A DNA stretch of 17,015 nt from Bacteroidota bacterium (GCA_003447535.1 DLYY01000151.1:24040-41054); one strand, 5' to 3'. Positions 1-8,312 are shown, counted from the stretch's first letter. Program-made: numbers and translations. The notes: generated from the sequence alone by a model not told the origin.

Positions 1-732
1 AAAGAAATTGAAACCGACCGAAGGGTTGCAGGGAAGCGGATTGCTTTGCTTAAGCAGCGCTTAGTTCAGGTAGAAAAGCAAGATATCAATCGAAGGAAGT
101 CTCGGGAAGGAATGATTCGCCTGGCGCTTGTAGGGTATACCAATGTGGGCAAATCAACCATTATGAATGCCTTGAGCAAGTCCGCCGTATTGGCGGAAAA
201 CAAGCTCTTTGCTACGTTAGATACGACAGTGCGAAAGGTAGCTATCGGGCATGTTCCTTTTTTGCTGTCGGATACGGTCGGTTTTATTCGGAAGCTACCT
301 CATCATCTTGTGGAAAGTTTTAAATCAACGCTCAATGAGGCCTTAGAAGCAGATTTACTAATCCACGTTGTTGATCTATCTCATCCTCAATTTGAAGATC
401 AAATGCAGGCGGTTAAAACAACCCTTGCGGACCTACATTGCGAAGACAAACCGGAGTTGGTGGTCTTCAATAAACTGGATGTTTATAGGGAACGATACTT
501 TGATAAGTACACTAGCAAGGAAGTTCAATCGGAAATCCTCGATGGATTGCAACGTGCATTTTCCGAAGATGTAAAGATTGACCCCGTATTTATATCGGCC
601 ACCCAAAAGGAAAACATGAATGTTTTGCGTAAGCGGATTTTCGAGGAAACTCGAAAACTATATATTCAGAGGTATCCATACAAAGCGAGCTATGTGCCTA
701 ATTGGGAACCCGACTGGGAGGATAATCCTTAA
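1..732 (+). CDS. hflX: GTPase HflX, C-terminal part (5' end outside window)
   Basis: The reading frame is open from base 1, so the gene starts upstream. 243 residues remain, against roughly 400 or more for the family. The fragment begins with KEIETDRR, the end of the HflX-specific N-terminal domain, followed by a basic, helical linker. The GTPase domain then shows G1 GYTNVGKS (residues 45-52 of the fragment), a G2-like FATLDTTVR (70-78), G3 DTVG (91-94), G4 NKLD (157-160) and G5 ISAT near 198-201. HflX is known as a GTP-hydrolysing factor that binds the 50S subunit and splits or rescues stalled ribosomes, notably under stress; that role is taken from the family. A TTG at 46 could be mistaken for a start, but it lies inside the conserved domain. 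The TAA stop is 46 nt before the preferred start of the next gene. Confidence 0.95.
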   Translation, partial: KEIETDRRVAGKRIALLKQRLVQVEKQDINRRKSREGMIRLALVGYTNVGKSTIMNALSKSAVLAENKLFATLDTTVRKVAIGHVPFLLSDTVGFIRKLPHHLVESFKSTLNEALEADLLIHVVDLSHPQFEDQMQAVKTTLADLHCEDKPELVVFNKLDVYRERYFDKYTSKEVQSEILDGLQRAFSEDVKIDPVFISATQKENMNVLRKRIFEETRKLYIQRYPYKASYVPNWEPDWEDNP

Positions 733-739
733 TGATTTT

Positions 740-755
740 ACAACATAAATGTTGT
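740..755. repeat. Perfect 7+2+7 inverted repeat after hflX
   Basis: ACAACAT (740-746) and ATGTTGT (749-755) are exact reverse complements separated by AA. It lies 8 nt after the hflX stop and 24 nt before the preferred phoD start. No T-run follows it, so it looks more like an operator-type dyad than an intrinsic terminator. The alternative ATG of the next gene (749) falls inside it, which is one reason to doubt that start. A regulatory role is inferred only. Confidence 0.4.
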
Positions 756-756
756 G

Positions 757-779
757 TAATCCTCTTATTTTTAGGATTA
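757..779 (+). promoter_or_regulatory. Possible start-site hairpin in front of phoD
   Basis: TAATCCT (757-763) can pair with AGGATTA (773-779) across a 9-nt loop. In RNA this would put the AGGA at 773-776 and the A of the preferred ATG (779) in the stem. The stem is AU-rich and short, so the structure may be weak or accidental. TAATCCT also occurs at 723-729, at the end of hflX, giving a possible competing partner. Translational control is only a possibility. Confidence 0.25.
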
Positions 780-3373
780 TGAGCTATAAACAAAACGTTG
801 CATGCCTTTTGGTCTTTGTCTTTTCCCTTTTTTATGGTGAATTATGGGCACAGGAAATGGCAGATCGAGCGGTCGTTAAGTCAGGTCAGGCTCCATTCTT
901 TCATGGGATTGCCTCGGGCGACCCCCTCCCTGATGCCGTCATTTTATGGACCCGCGTGACTCCTGACCAAGGCATTAGCGATAGTATTCCTGTACAATGG
1001 ATGGTCTCGACAGACCCTCAATTCTCGCAAATTGCCAATTTTGGATCCACCTTTGCCATTGCTGAGGATGACTTCACAGTTAAAGTCGATGTTTGTGGAC
1101 TTCAGCCGGCCACTTACTACTATTATTTGTTTCATGCCGAAGGCAAAAACTCGGTAACAGGTCGTACTAAAACCGCCCCCCTTGGCTCGGTGTCCAACTT
1201 AAAGTTTGGTGTAGCCTCATGTTCAAATCTGCCCAACGGCTATTTTAACGCCTATGCGGATATGGCCGATCGCCACAATGATATGGATGCGTGGCTTCAC
1301 TTAGGAGATTATATTTATGAATATGGTTCAGGAAATTCTGAGCCATCGTATGAAATAACCCAGCTACCGGATTATCGTTTGCGTCATTCCCAATATAAAA
1401 TGGATGTACAATCGCAGCGCTTACACCAATTGTTTCCCTTAATTGCTACATGGGATGATCACGAGTCGGCGAATGACTCTTATATGGACGGGGCACAAAA
1501 CCATGATGCGAGTGAAGGTATATGGTCGGATCGTCTGAGTTACTCTGCCGAGGCCTATAAAGAATGGATGCCTATCCGTAGCCCCGACAGCAACAATCCC
1601 ATTAAAATTTGGCGGACATTACAATATGGAGATTTGGCCGAGCTAATGGTGATGGATACTCGCATATGGGGCAGAGAAGAACAAGGCAGTCCAGAACCTA
1701 AGGATTTGCTAGGAAGCGATCAGTTCGACTGGCTTGAAGGCAGATTGGATTCCACCGATGCGTTATGGAAATTGTTGTGCCAACAAGTAATGTTTGCTCC
1801 TTTACCGAACAATGATGCATGGGAAGGGTATGAATCGGAACGCAATCGCTTAATCAATTTTGTAGAAGACAATCAGATAGACAACAGTGTAGTGCTAACA
1901 GGAGATATTCATACCTTTTTTGCTAACGAAGTTCCTGGAAACTCCACAGCAAGTGCTATGGTAGAATTTATAGTAGGGAGTGTAACATCAACGAGTGTTC
2001 CAATAAATATTCCTATCGGTTTGATCCAGTTATTGTTTCCCCATATTAAGTATGCTCAATTTGCAGACCGAGGATATGTAGCGTTGAGTCTGGATCAAAA
2101 CAGGGCACAAGCAGATTATTTTGCCACCCCGATTGACGTGTTTAATGCAGCGGGCAGTCACCTAACCTCATGGAAGGTTGATGAGGGCGCAACGAGCTTA
2201 GTTAATGTGCCCAACCCACTTCCCTCACAGGCAGGGCCTTTTCGACCCGATACGGCAGCCGACCAAACCATAAGTATGGTTCAATTGACAGATACTATTG
2301 TCTTGGGTGGGACTGAGAATAACTCAGTTGACGGCAACTTGATTCCAAACGTGACCGCTGTATGTCCGTCTATCACGGGTAGTGTGTCAACATTGCCCAT
2401 TAATGGGGCATTAACTGTAGATAACGTAACCGTGATGTACACACCGAATCCTAACTTTTTTGGAAACGATACAGCAAGTGTGGTCTTGTGTCGTCAAGGG
2501 ATTGGCTGCGATACAATTACCATAGTCATTACCATTGTTGGTTCTACTTCAACAGATACTACCTATCATACGATCTATGCAGGCCAAAGCATTCAGCCCT
2601 GCGGCACGTTTAGTGATTTATCGTCTTCTGTTACATCAAGTGCCATCTCAAGTTTTACGGGGTTGGGAAGTGTTGCAGTATTAGATAGTTTCTGTATTGA
2701 TTACAACGCACCTTCTAATCAACCTTCCCTTGATACCATCACTATGGTAGTTTGTGACACAAATGGTATTTGTGACCTTCATGTCTATATCATTAAGGTA
2801 CTTCCATTGCCTACAACAGAGATTATTTTGGATACCGTCAGCGGGGCCAATTTGTATTCTAGATGTTTTGAGTTTGATGACTTGATGGGATCTCTAACTA
2901 CCTTTTCTCTTGAAGGCAGTCCCAGTCAAGGTCAAATCGCCTTTTATAATGACTCTTGTATAACCTATCTTCCTGATTCGGCTATGGATGCAACGGAGAC
3001 CTTAGTCTTTGTAGGGTGCGACAATGGTGTGCCACCCAATTGTGATACAGTAGTATTGCAACTTGTGCTTGTTGATGAGTCGACGGTTGCCATCCAGGAT
3101 GCATCCTCAAATCCATTAGTAATAATGGGGATACAACCCAATCCATTTAGGGAGTATTTTTATATTCAATTCTATGCTCTGCCTACTGCCAATGACGCAG
3201 AGATATCAGTGTATTCCTTGGATGGGAAAATAGTTTATCAAGAATTCAAAACAGGTCTAAGTGAAGGGCTTTATCATCTTCCTGTAAACCTTCCATCGCT
3301 AAGCAGGGGAGAGTATATTATCGAAGTACAAAGCGGAGGACATCGATACACACAGCCAATGATTAAAGAATAG
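779..3373 (+). CDS. phoD: PhoD-family alkaline phosphatase/phosphodiesterase, Ig-like repeats and T9SS sorting domain
   Basis: Predicted exported phosphoesterase of 864 residues. I prefer the ATG at 779 over 749, because it begins directly with a signal peptide (residues 1-25, hydrophobic core from about 8, cleavage after WAQ). The PhoD N-terminal domain follows (SGDPLPDAVILWTRV, 46-60). The catalytic domain shows ASC (146-148, the Cys that binds iron in known PhoD), HLGDYIYE (174-181), WDDHE (225-229), MDTR (292-295) and TGDIHTF (374-380). These are the expected metal ligands, so it is probably active with Fe and Ca on phosphomono- or diesters. About residues 500-770 hold three Cys-containing beta domains of Ig or cadherin-like style. 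Residues about 780-864 form a type A T9SS sorting domain (start PNPF, 788-791), implying release or attachment at the cell surface. Its likely role is phosphate scavenging. It ends at a hairpin terminator. Confidence 0.9.
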   Translation: MSYKQNVACLLVFVFSLFYGELWAQEMADRAVVKSGQAPFFHGIASGDPLPDAVILWTRVTPDQGISDSIPVQWMVSTDPQFSQIANFGSTFAIAEDDFTVKVDVCGLQPATYYYYLFHAEGKNSVTGRTKTAPLGSVSNLKFGVASCSNLPNGYFNAYADMADRHNDMDAWLHLGDYIYEYGSGNSEPSYEITQLPDYRLRHSQYKMDVQSQRLHQLFPLIATWDDHESANDSYMDGAQNHDASEGIWSDRLSYSAEAYKEWMPIRSPDSNNPIKIWRTLQYGDLAELMVMDTRIWGREEQGSPEPKDLLGSDQFDWLEGRLDSTDALWKLLCQQVMFAPLPNNDAWEGYESERNRLINFVEDNQIDNSVVLTGDIHTFFANEVPGNSTASAMVEFIVGSVTSTSVPINIPIGLIQLLFPHIKYAQFADRGYVALSLDQNRAQADYFATPIDVFNAAGSHLTSWKVDEGATSLVNVPNPLPSQAGPFRPDTAADQTISMVQLTDTIVLGGTENNSVDGNLIPNVTAVCPSITGSVSTLPINGALTVDNVTVMYTPNPNFFGNDTASVVLCRQGIGCDTITIVITIVGSTSTDTTYHTIYAGQSIQPCGTFSDLSSSVTSSAISSFTGLGSVAVLDSFCIDYNAPSNQPSLDTITMVVCDTNGICDLHVYIIKVLPLPTTEIILDTVSGANLYSRCFEFDDLMGSLTTFSLEGSPSQGQIAFYNDSCITYLPDSAMDATETLVFVGCDNGVPPNCDTVVLQLVLVDESTVAIQDASSNPLVIMGIQPNPFREYFYIQFYALPTANDAEISVYSLDGKIVYQEFKTGLSEGLYHLPVNLPSLSRGEYIIEVQSGGHRYTQPMIKE

Positions 3374-3388
3374 TAAGGCCTAAATGCT

Positions 3389-3396
3389 TATATTTG
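3389..3396 (+). promoter_or_regulatory. Candidate -7 box for rimP-nusA-infB
   Basis: TATATTTG fits the Bacteroidota -7 consensus TAnnTTTG exactly. No TTG or TTTG is present 19-21 nt upstream, so the -33 element is missing or weak. If used, transcription would begin at about 3401-3404, at the foot of the hairpin at 3403-3426, and rimP would have a leader of about 45 nt. Confidence 0.45.
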
Positions 3397-3402
3397 AGAC
3401 AT

Positions 3403-3430
3403 AAGAGGGGGCATTTGTCCCCTCTTTTTA
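3403..3430 (+). terminator. Intrinsic terminator after phoD / hairpin in rimP leader
   Basis: AAGAGGGG (3403-3410) and CCCCTCTT (3419-3426) form a perfect 8-bp stem around an 8-nt loop, followed by TTTA. The stop codon of phoD is 29 nt upstream and the GTG of rimP is 18 nt downstream. It is well suited to end phoD transcription. Because a promoter-like box lies just upstream, it could also act as an attenuator on the rimP operon. Confidence 0.75.
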
Positions 3431-3448
3431 TTCTAAAGATTTAGAAAA

Positions 3449-3934
3449 GTGGTAGAAATTGAGCAAAAAATAAAGACCTGGTTGGGAGAAGTCCTACCTG
3501 CTATGGATGCATTCTTTGTGGAACTAATTGCTAAGGGAAAGCGTCTCGAGTTATACATCGACAAAATGCCCAGTATTACCATAGATGAGTTGGTGCGGGT
3601 CAGTCGGCATTTGGAAGCTCAACTTGATGAAGAAGGATCAGTGCCAGAGGATTACACGCTCAATGTTTCTTCCCCTGGAATGGGTAACCCCCTTCGCGTT
3701 CGGGAACAATATGTCAAAAGAATTGGGCGACAGCTTAAAATCACGACATTCAGCGAAGATCGTCACGAGGGACGATTGGTCAAGGTTCTTGATCATGGAA
3801 TCGAGTTCCTATTAGAGCCTTTAGAGGGAAAATCTAAACCAGGTAAAAAGAAAAAAAAAGCTATGGAGCAATCCTCAAGCATAGAAATACAATTTGAGGA
3901 TATAAAAAAAGCCATATTACATTTTAACTTTTAA
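3449..3934 (+). CDS. rimP: Ribosome maturation factor RimP
   Basis: 161 residues, a normal length. RimP binds the free 30S subunit and helps its late assembly. The N-terminal alpha/beta domain carries the family segment LELYIDK (33-39) and ends in VSSPGMGNPL (73-82), equivalent to the VSSPG-x-x-RPL signature. The C-terminal SH3-like domain follows, with a lysine-rich loop (about 126-134) before the last strand (IEIQFEDIKKAILHF). The start is GTG: it gives the usual N-terminal helix, while the first ATG (residue 19) would cut into it. A run of nine A at 3851-3859 encodes part of the lysine loop. It is the first gene of rimP-nusA-infB, with nusA 9 nt downstream, the classical association in most bacteria. 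Confidence 0.93.
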   Translation: MVEIEQKIKTWLGEVLPAMDAFFVELIAKGKRLELYIDKMPSITIDELVRVSRHLEAQLDEEGSVPEDYTLNVSSPGMGNPLRVREQYVKRIGRQLKITTFSEDRHEGRLVKVLDHGIEFLLEPLEGKSKPGKKKKKAMEQSSSIEIQFEDIKKAILHFNF

Positions 3935-3943
3935 ATTACAACC

Positions 3944-5185
3944 ATGAACAGTGCAGAGCTTATTGATTCGTTTTCCGAATTCAAAGAGTTTAAAAATATC
4001 GACCGACCTACCATGATGAAAGTCTTGGAGGATGTCTTTCGTACCATTCTTAAGAAAAAGTTTGGGGATGATGAGAACTTCGATATCATTGTCAACACCG
4101 ACAAAGGAGACCTTGAAATTTGGCGCACGCGATCAATTGTGGCCGATGGAGAGGTAGAAGATGATAACCTTCAAATTGCAATCAGCGACGCAATCAAGAT
4201 TGAAGAGGATTATGAAGTAGGTGAAGATTGCTATGAGCAAGTTACTATAGAATCCTTTGGCCGTCGTGCGGTGTTAAATGCTCGCCAGACTTTAGTAACA
4301 CGTGTTCTCGAAATTGAGAAAAATGAGATTTTCCAGAAGTATAAAGATCGTGTTGGTGACATCATGTCCGCGGAAGTTTATCAGATTTGGAAGCGTGAGA
4401 TTCTTTTGCTTGACGATGATGGGAATGAAATTGTCCTTCCAAAAAGCGAGCAAATTCGTGGAGACTTTTTCAAAAAGGGAGAGAATGTACGTGGCGTGAT
4501 CAAGGAGGTGCGCCTTCGCAATGCTCAACCAATCATTGTCTTGTCACGAACGGATAATGCGTTTTTGGCCAAATTGTTAGAGCTTGAAGTGCCTGAGATT
4601 TTTGATGGACTCATCGTCATTAAAAACATTGTGCGCGAGCCCGGTGAGAAGGCGAAAGTTGCGGTCGAAAGTTATGATGACCGAATCGACCCTGTTGGGG
4701 CTTGTGTCGGTATGAAGGGAAGCAGAATCCATGGTATTGTGCGGGAGCTAAAGAATGAAAACATCGATATCATTAATTATACCGACAATCTAAACCTTTT
4801 GGTTCAACGTGCTCTTGCTCCAGCTAAGATTGTAAGTATGGACATCAATACGGACAATCGCTCAATTGCAGTATACTTGAAGCAAGATCAAGTATCGCTT
4901 GCCATTGGACGTCGAGGACAAAACATTAAGCTTGCAAGCCGTCTTGTAGATTATGAGATTGATGTTTATCGGGATGTCGAGGGTGAAGAATATGATATTG
5001 ATCTCGATGAATTTTCAGATGAAATCGATTCTTGGATGCTTGACGAGCTCAAGGCTATTGGGTGTGATACCGCGAAAAGCGTATTGGACCTCAACGAGGA
5101 AGAGTTGGTGCGAAGAACCGATTTAGAAGAGGAAACGATTAAAGAAATTTATAAGATTCTGAAGTCAGAATTCGAGGAAGAATAA
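3944..5185 (+). CDS. nusA: Transcription termination/antitermination factor NusA
   Basis: 413 residues. NusA binds RNA polymerase and nascent RNA, and modulates pausing, termination and antitermination. Domains by position: an N-terminal polymerase-binding domain (about 1-125), S1 domain (about 133-202), KH1 with GACVGMKGSRI (252-262) and KH2 with AIGRRGQNIKLASRL (320-334). After an acidic linker (about 345-360) comes one helical segment (about 361-410) resembling a helix-hairpin-helix unit. The enterobacterial protein is longer, with acidic repeats at its C-terminus; the shorter form here is what is expected in Bacteroidota. The gene starts 9 nt after rimP and ends 6 nt before infB, so co-transcription and probably coupled translation are likely. 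Confidence 0.96.
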   Translation: MNSAELIDSFSEFKEFKNIDRPTMMKVLEDVFRTILKKKFGDDENFDIIVNTDKGDLEIWRTRSIVADGEVEDDNLQIAISDAIKIEEDYEVGEDCYEQVTIESFGRRAVLNARQTLVTRVLEIEKNEIFQKYKDRVGDIMSAEVYQIWKREILLLDDDGNEIVLPKSEQIRGDFFKKGENVRGVIKEVRLRNAQPIIVLSRTDNAFLAKLLELEVPEIFDGLIVIKNIVREPGEKAKVAVESYDDRIDPVGACVGMKGSRIHGIVRELKNENIDIINYTDNLNLLVQRALAPAKIVSMDINTDNRSIAVYLKQDQVSLAIGRRGQNIKLASRLVDYEIDVYRDVEGEEYDIDLDEFSDEIDSWMLDELKAIGCDTAKSVLDLNEEELVRRTDLEEETIKEIYKILKSEFEEE

Positions 5186-5191
5186 AAGTAC

Positions 5192-7732
5192 ATGTCAGAT
5201 TATAAACCGATGCGGCTAATTGCCGCGGCCAAAAAGTTTAATGTAGGAGCCTCTACCATTACTGAATTCCTTCAAGGAAAGGGATTTGAAATTGATAATA
5301 GGCCTACTACTAAGTTGAGTGAAGAAATGTATCACGCATTACGCGCTGAGTATTCTTCAGATGTCGATATGAAAAAGGAAGCTGAACAGGTTCAGCTTGG
5401 CTCAGAGAACAAGGGCGTGAGCATTAACAAAGAAGAGGAAACGGAAACCTTTATCGAACGAAAAAAGGTCGAGCTTTTGGGCCCTAAAGTTGTTGGAAAA
5501 ATAGATGTCACTCCAAAGCAGAAGGCTGAAGTCCAGGCCGCTGATAGCGATTCTTCTACCAAAGTTGAGGAGGTTTCGCCAGCCAAGAAACCAGCGAAAG
5601 CTCCAGCTAAGGAGATTGAAACCATTAAACGTAAAAAGGTTGAGCTTACAGGCCCCAAGGTCTTAGGTAAGATTGAGATTAAACCTGAACCCCAGCGAGC
5701 TAAGAAAACAGAGGAAGGGAGTCCCGAAAAGCGACAGCGAAAACGCTTTAAAAAGGCATCAAAAGTCGGACCCGTCAAGGGAACAAATGCAGGCCGTGGT
5801 AAGACTAAGGACGAGCCAAAGGTTGTCAGTGAAAAGGAAATCGAAGAGAAGATTAAAAACACGATGGCGAAGCTACAGGCTGCGTCTTCTGGAAAGAGCC
5901 AGCGTGCCAAGAATCGCCGCCAAAAACGTCAGGAAATCCAACAAAGCGCAGAGCTAGAAGCTCAGCGTATTGAGGAGGAAAATTCTACCGTGCTTAAGGT
6001 GACCGAGTTTGTCACAGTAAGTGAGTTGGCTAGTATGTTAAATACTTCCCCAACAGATATCATCACGAAGTGTTTTGGTCTTGGGGTTATGGTGTCAATA
6101 AATCAGCGTTTAGATGCAGAGATTATTGAGTTGGTCGCTAGTGAATTTGAGCGCTCTATTGAATTTATTTCAGCGTCAGACCAAGATGTTTTCGAGGATA
6201 CTGAAGATGCAGAAGAAGATCTTCACGAGCGAGCACCGATCGTTACGATCATGGGTCACGTAGACCATGGTAAGACGTCTTTACTGGATTACATTCGTGA
6301 AGCTAACGTAGTGAGTGGGGAAGCTGGGGGAATTACCCAGCATATTGGAGCCTATGAAGTAAACCTAGATCAAGGAAACATCACCTTTCTTGATACGCCA
6401 GGTCACGAAGCCTTCACGGCGATGCGTGCTCGTGGAGCAAAGCTTACCGATATTGCTATCATAGTTATTGCTGCTGATGATGATATCATGCCCCAATCTA
6501 AAGAGGCCATATCGCATGCCCAATCAGCAGGGGTTCCCATGATCTTTGCGATCAATAAAATTGATAAGGAAAATGCGGATGCTAATAAGATTAAGGAGAA
6601 GTTGTCCGGAATGAATATTCTCGTTGAAGAGTGGGGCGGAAAGCACCAATCGCAAGACTTATCTGCTAAGACGGGATTAAACGTCGACCATTTATTAGAG
6701 AAAATTCTCTTGGAATCAGAATTGCTTGAGCTTAAGGCAAACGCCAAGAAGCAAGCTATAGGAACCGTGATCGAGGCTTCTCTTGATCGAGGAAGAGGAT
6801 ATGTGGCAACCGTACTAGTACAAAATGGCAGCTTAAATATTGGAGACTTTATTGTTGCGGGAGGCTTTTCTGGCAAGGTAAAGGCAATGTTTGATCATAG
6901 AAGTCAGGGTAAAAAGAGCGCGGGACCAGCTGTTCCAGTTCAAATTCTTGGTTTAGACGGTGCTCCTGCGGCAGGAGAACGATTCAAAGTATTTGCCACT
7001 GAGCAGGAAGGTAAGCAAGTTGCTACCAAGCGTTCACAACTCGACCGAGAACAGGGTATGCGTACTCAAAAACATATCACACTTGATGAAATTGGTCGTC
7101 GCTTAGCCTTGGGGACATTCAAAGAGCTTAATGTTATCGTAAAAGGTGATGTTGACGGATCAACCGAGGCATTGTCTGATTCTTTGCTCAAGCTTTCTAC
7201 CGAAGAGATTCAGGTAAATATCTTACATAAAGCCGTAGGGGGTATTAGTGAATCGGATGTTATGTTGGCCTCTGCATCGGATGCTATCATCGTCGGTTTC
7301 CAAGTCCGCCCATCTGTTAGTGCTCGTCGCTTAGCTGAAGCTGAGGGAGTGGAACTTCGCATGTACTCGATTATCTACAACGCAATTGAAGAGATTAGGG
7401 CGGCTATGGAGGGACTTCTTGAGCCTACTGTAGAAGAGAACGTATTGGGTAATTTGGAAATCAAAGAGGTATTTAAGATTTCGAGAGTGGGTACAGTTGC
7501 GGGGTGTATGGTAACAGATGGAAAAATTTACCGAAATGCCAAAGTTCGTATCGTTCGAGAGGGTATTGTAGTGTATAGCGGCGAACTTGAGTCATTAAAA
7601 CGATTCAAAGATGATGTAAAAGAAGTCGTCAATGGCCAGGATTGCGGACTAAACATTAAAGGCTATAATGATATAAAAGTGGGTGATGTGATTGAAGCTT
7701 ATGAAGAGGTTTCCATCCAACGAACTCTTTAG
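5192..7732 (+). CDS. infB: Translation initiation factor IF-2
   Basis: 846 residues. This GTPase delivers initiator fMet-tRNA to the 30S subunit and promotes subunit joining. An IF2 N-terminal module lies at residues 5-55, a highly charged linker at about 56-265 with two copies of a KKVEL-GPKV-GKI motif, and a second IF2_N-type module at about 270-325. The G domain starts near 348: G1 GHVDHGKT (355-362), G2 region GGITQHIGAY (379-388), G3 DTPGHE (401-406), G4 NKID (455-458), G5 SAKTG (491-495). Domains II, III and the tRNA-binding C-terminal domain follow to the end. It is the last gene of the rimP operon. Its stop lies 10 nt from the stop of the opposite-strand tsaC gene; no convincing terminator is visible there. 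Confidence 0.97.
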   Translation: MSDYKPMRLIAAAKKFNVGASTITEFLQGKGFEIDNRPTTKLSEEMYHALRAEYSSDVDMKKEAEQVQLGSENKGVSINKEEETETFIERKKVELLGPKVVGKIDVTPKQKAEVQAADSDSSTKVEEVSPAKKPAKAPAKEIETIKRKKVELTGPKVLGKIEIKPEPQRAKKTEEGSPEKRQRKRFKKASKVGPVKGTNAGRGKTKDEPKVVSEKEIEEKIKNTMAKLQAASSGKSQRAKNRRQKRQEIQQSAELEAQRIEEENSTVLKVTEFVTVSELASMLNTSPTDIITKCFGLGVMVSINQRLDAEIIELVASEFERSIEFISASDQDVFEDTEDAEEDLHERAPIVTIMGHVDHGKTSLLDYIREANVVSGEAGGITQHIGAYEVNLDQGNITFLDTPGHEAFTAMRARGAKLTDIAIIVIAADDDIMPQSKEAISHAQSAGVPMIFAINKIDKENADANKIKEKLSGMNILVEEWGGKHQSQDLSAKTGLNVDHLLEKILLESELLELKANAKKQAIGTVIEASLDRGRGYVATVLVQNGSLNIGDFIVAGGFSGKVKAMFDHRSQGKKSAGPAVPVQILGLDGAPAAGERFKVFATEQEGKQVATKRSQLDREQGMRTQKHITLDEIGRRLALGTFKELNVIVKGDVDGSTEALSDSLLKLSTEEIQVNILHKAVGGISESDVMLASASDAIIVGFQVRPSVSARRLAEAEGVELRMYSIIYNAIEEIRAAMEGLLEPTVEENVLGNLEIKEVFKISRVGTVAGCMVTDGKIYRNAKVRIVREGIVVYSGELESLKRFKDDVKEVVNGQDCGLNIKGYNDIKVGDVIEAYEEVSIQRTL
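5459..5677 (+). repeat. Duplicated linker motif inside IF-2
   Basis: Bases 5459-5506 (IF-2 residues 90-105) and 5630-5677 (residues 147-162) encode near-identical 16-residue units of the form (R/K)RKKVEL-x-GPKV-x-GKI(D/E) with one variable site in the middle. The DNA of the copies has diverged at synonymous positions more than the protein has, which suggests selection on the peptide. Such units are familiar in the IF-2 linker of this phylum; their role is unknown to me. Confidence 0.8.
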
Positions 7733-7742
7733 AAAATATTTT

Positions 7743-8312
7743 TTAGTCTCTTAGCACTGACCATGATGTTTTACTAGTATCGTATCGCATGATGCGAGAT
7801 GGTTTAGCCTGTCCTTTTGTATCCGTGAACTCAACAATTCCATCGACATGTTCGATTAGGTTCAGGTCAAGCTCGTTACGTCTTTGGGCAGGTTGTTTCC
7901 CTTTTAAATTAGCGGAGGTTGAAAGAAGAGGCCCATTTAATTTGCTAAGTATTGATTTGAGATAAGAGCTATCCTTCACGATTCTAAAGGCAATGGTTCC
8001 GTCTTGGGATTCAGTGGGCCTTAGCATGGGGTTGGTGTTCTCTATCACAAAGGTTGTCGGCCGTTCGTTACGAAAGATTTCTATGGCTTGTTGCATGGTT
8101 TTGCCAAGCTCGATGCCAAGCTGTTTATAGTGAGAACACAATAAAATGATGCCTTGGTCACGGGATCTTTCTTTTATCGCGTAAATCTTGGTGACTTGGT
8201 TTTTATTGTTGACCAAACACCCTAAGCCCCAAACCGTATCAGTGGGATAGAGTACAATATCTCCTTGGTTTAGGCATTGCTCTAAATCTTGGCTTGAAAG
8301 GATGGGTTTCAT
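7743..8312 (-). CDS. tsaC: Threonylcarbamoyl-AMP synthase, TsaC/Sua5/YrdC family
   Basis: 189 residues, a single YrdC domain without the C-terminal Sua5 extension, so TsaC-like in size. The family makes threonylcarbamoyl-AMP from threonine, bicarbonate and ATP, the first step of t6A37 formation in ANN-decoding tRNAs. Visible motifs: YPTDTVWGLG (22-31), K47-x-R49 of the KxR motif, RPTTFVI (84-90), GTIAFRI (105-111) and STSAN (131-135) with the S-x-N pair. The Lys-Pro that usually follows KxR reads DQG here, a mild departure. The ATG overlaps the TGA of the upstream glycosyltransferase by one base, pointing to translational coupling. I cannot exclude that it is a YciO-type paralogue and that another copy serves t6A. 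Confidence 0.85.
   Translation of the reverse strand: MKPILSSQDLEQCLNQGDIVLYPTDTVWGLGCLVNNKNQVTKIYAIKERSRDQGIILLCSHYKQLGIELGKTMQQAIEIFRNERPTTFVIENTNPMLRPTESQDGTIAFRIVKDSSYLKSILSKLNGPLLSTSANLKGKQPAQRRNELDLNLIEHVDGIVEFTDTKGQAKPSRIMRYDTSKTSWSVLRD

Noticed and set aside
3851..3859. Run of nine A in rimP as a possible programmed slippage site
   Set aside because: It encodes a lysine-rich loop expected in this part of RimP, the zero frame continues into the conserved C-terminal strand, and no stimulatory structure or useful alternative product is evident.
5392..5910. 172-residue open frame on the - strand inside infB
   Set aside because: It lies wholly antisense to the low-complexity, Lys/Glu-rich IF-2 linker, whose composition suppresses stops on the other strand. 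No recognisable domain and no start signal.
6403..6876. 157-residue open frame on the - strand inside infB
   Set aside because: Antisense to the conserved GTPase domain, whose motifs fix the coding strand; no family resemblance.
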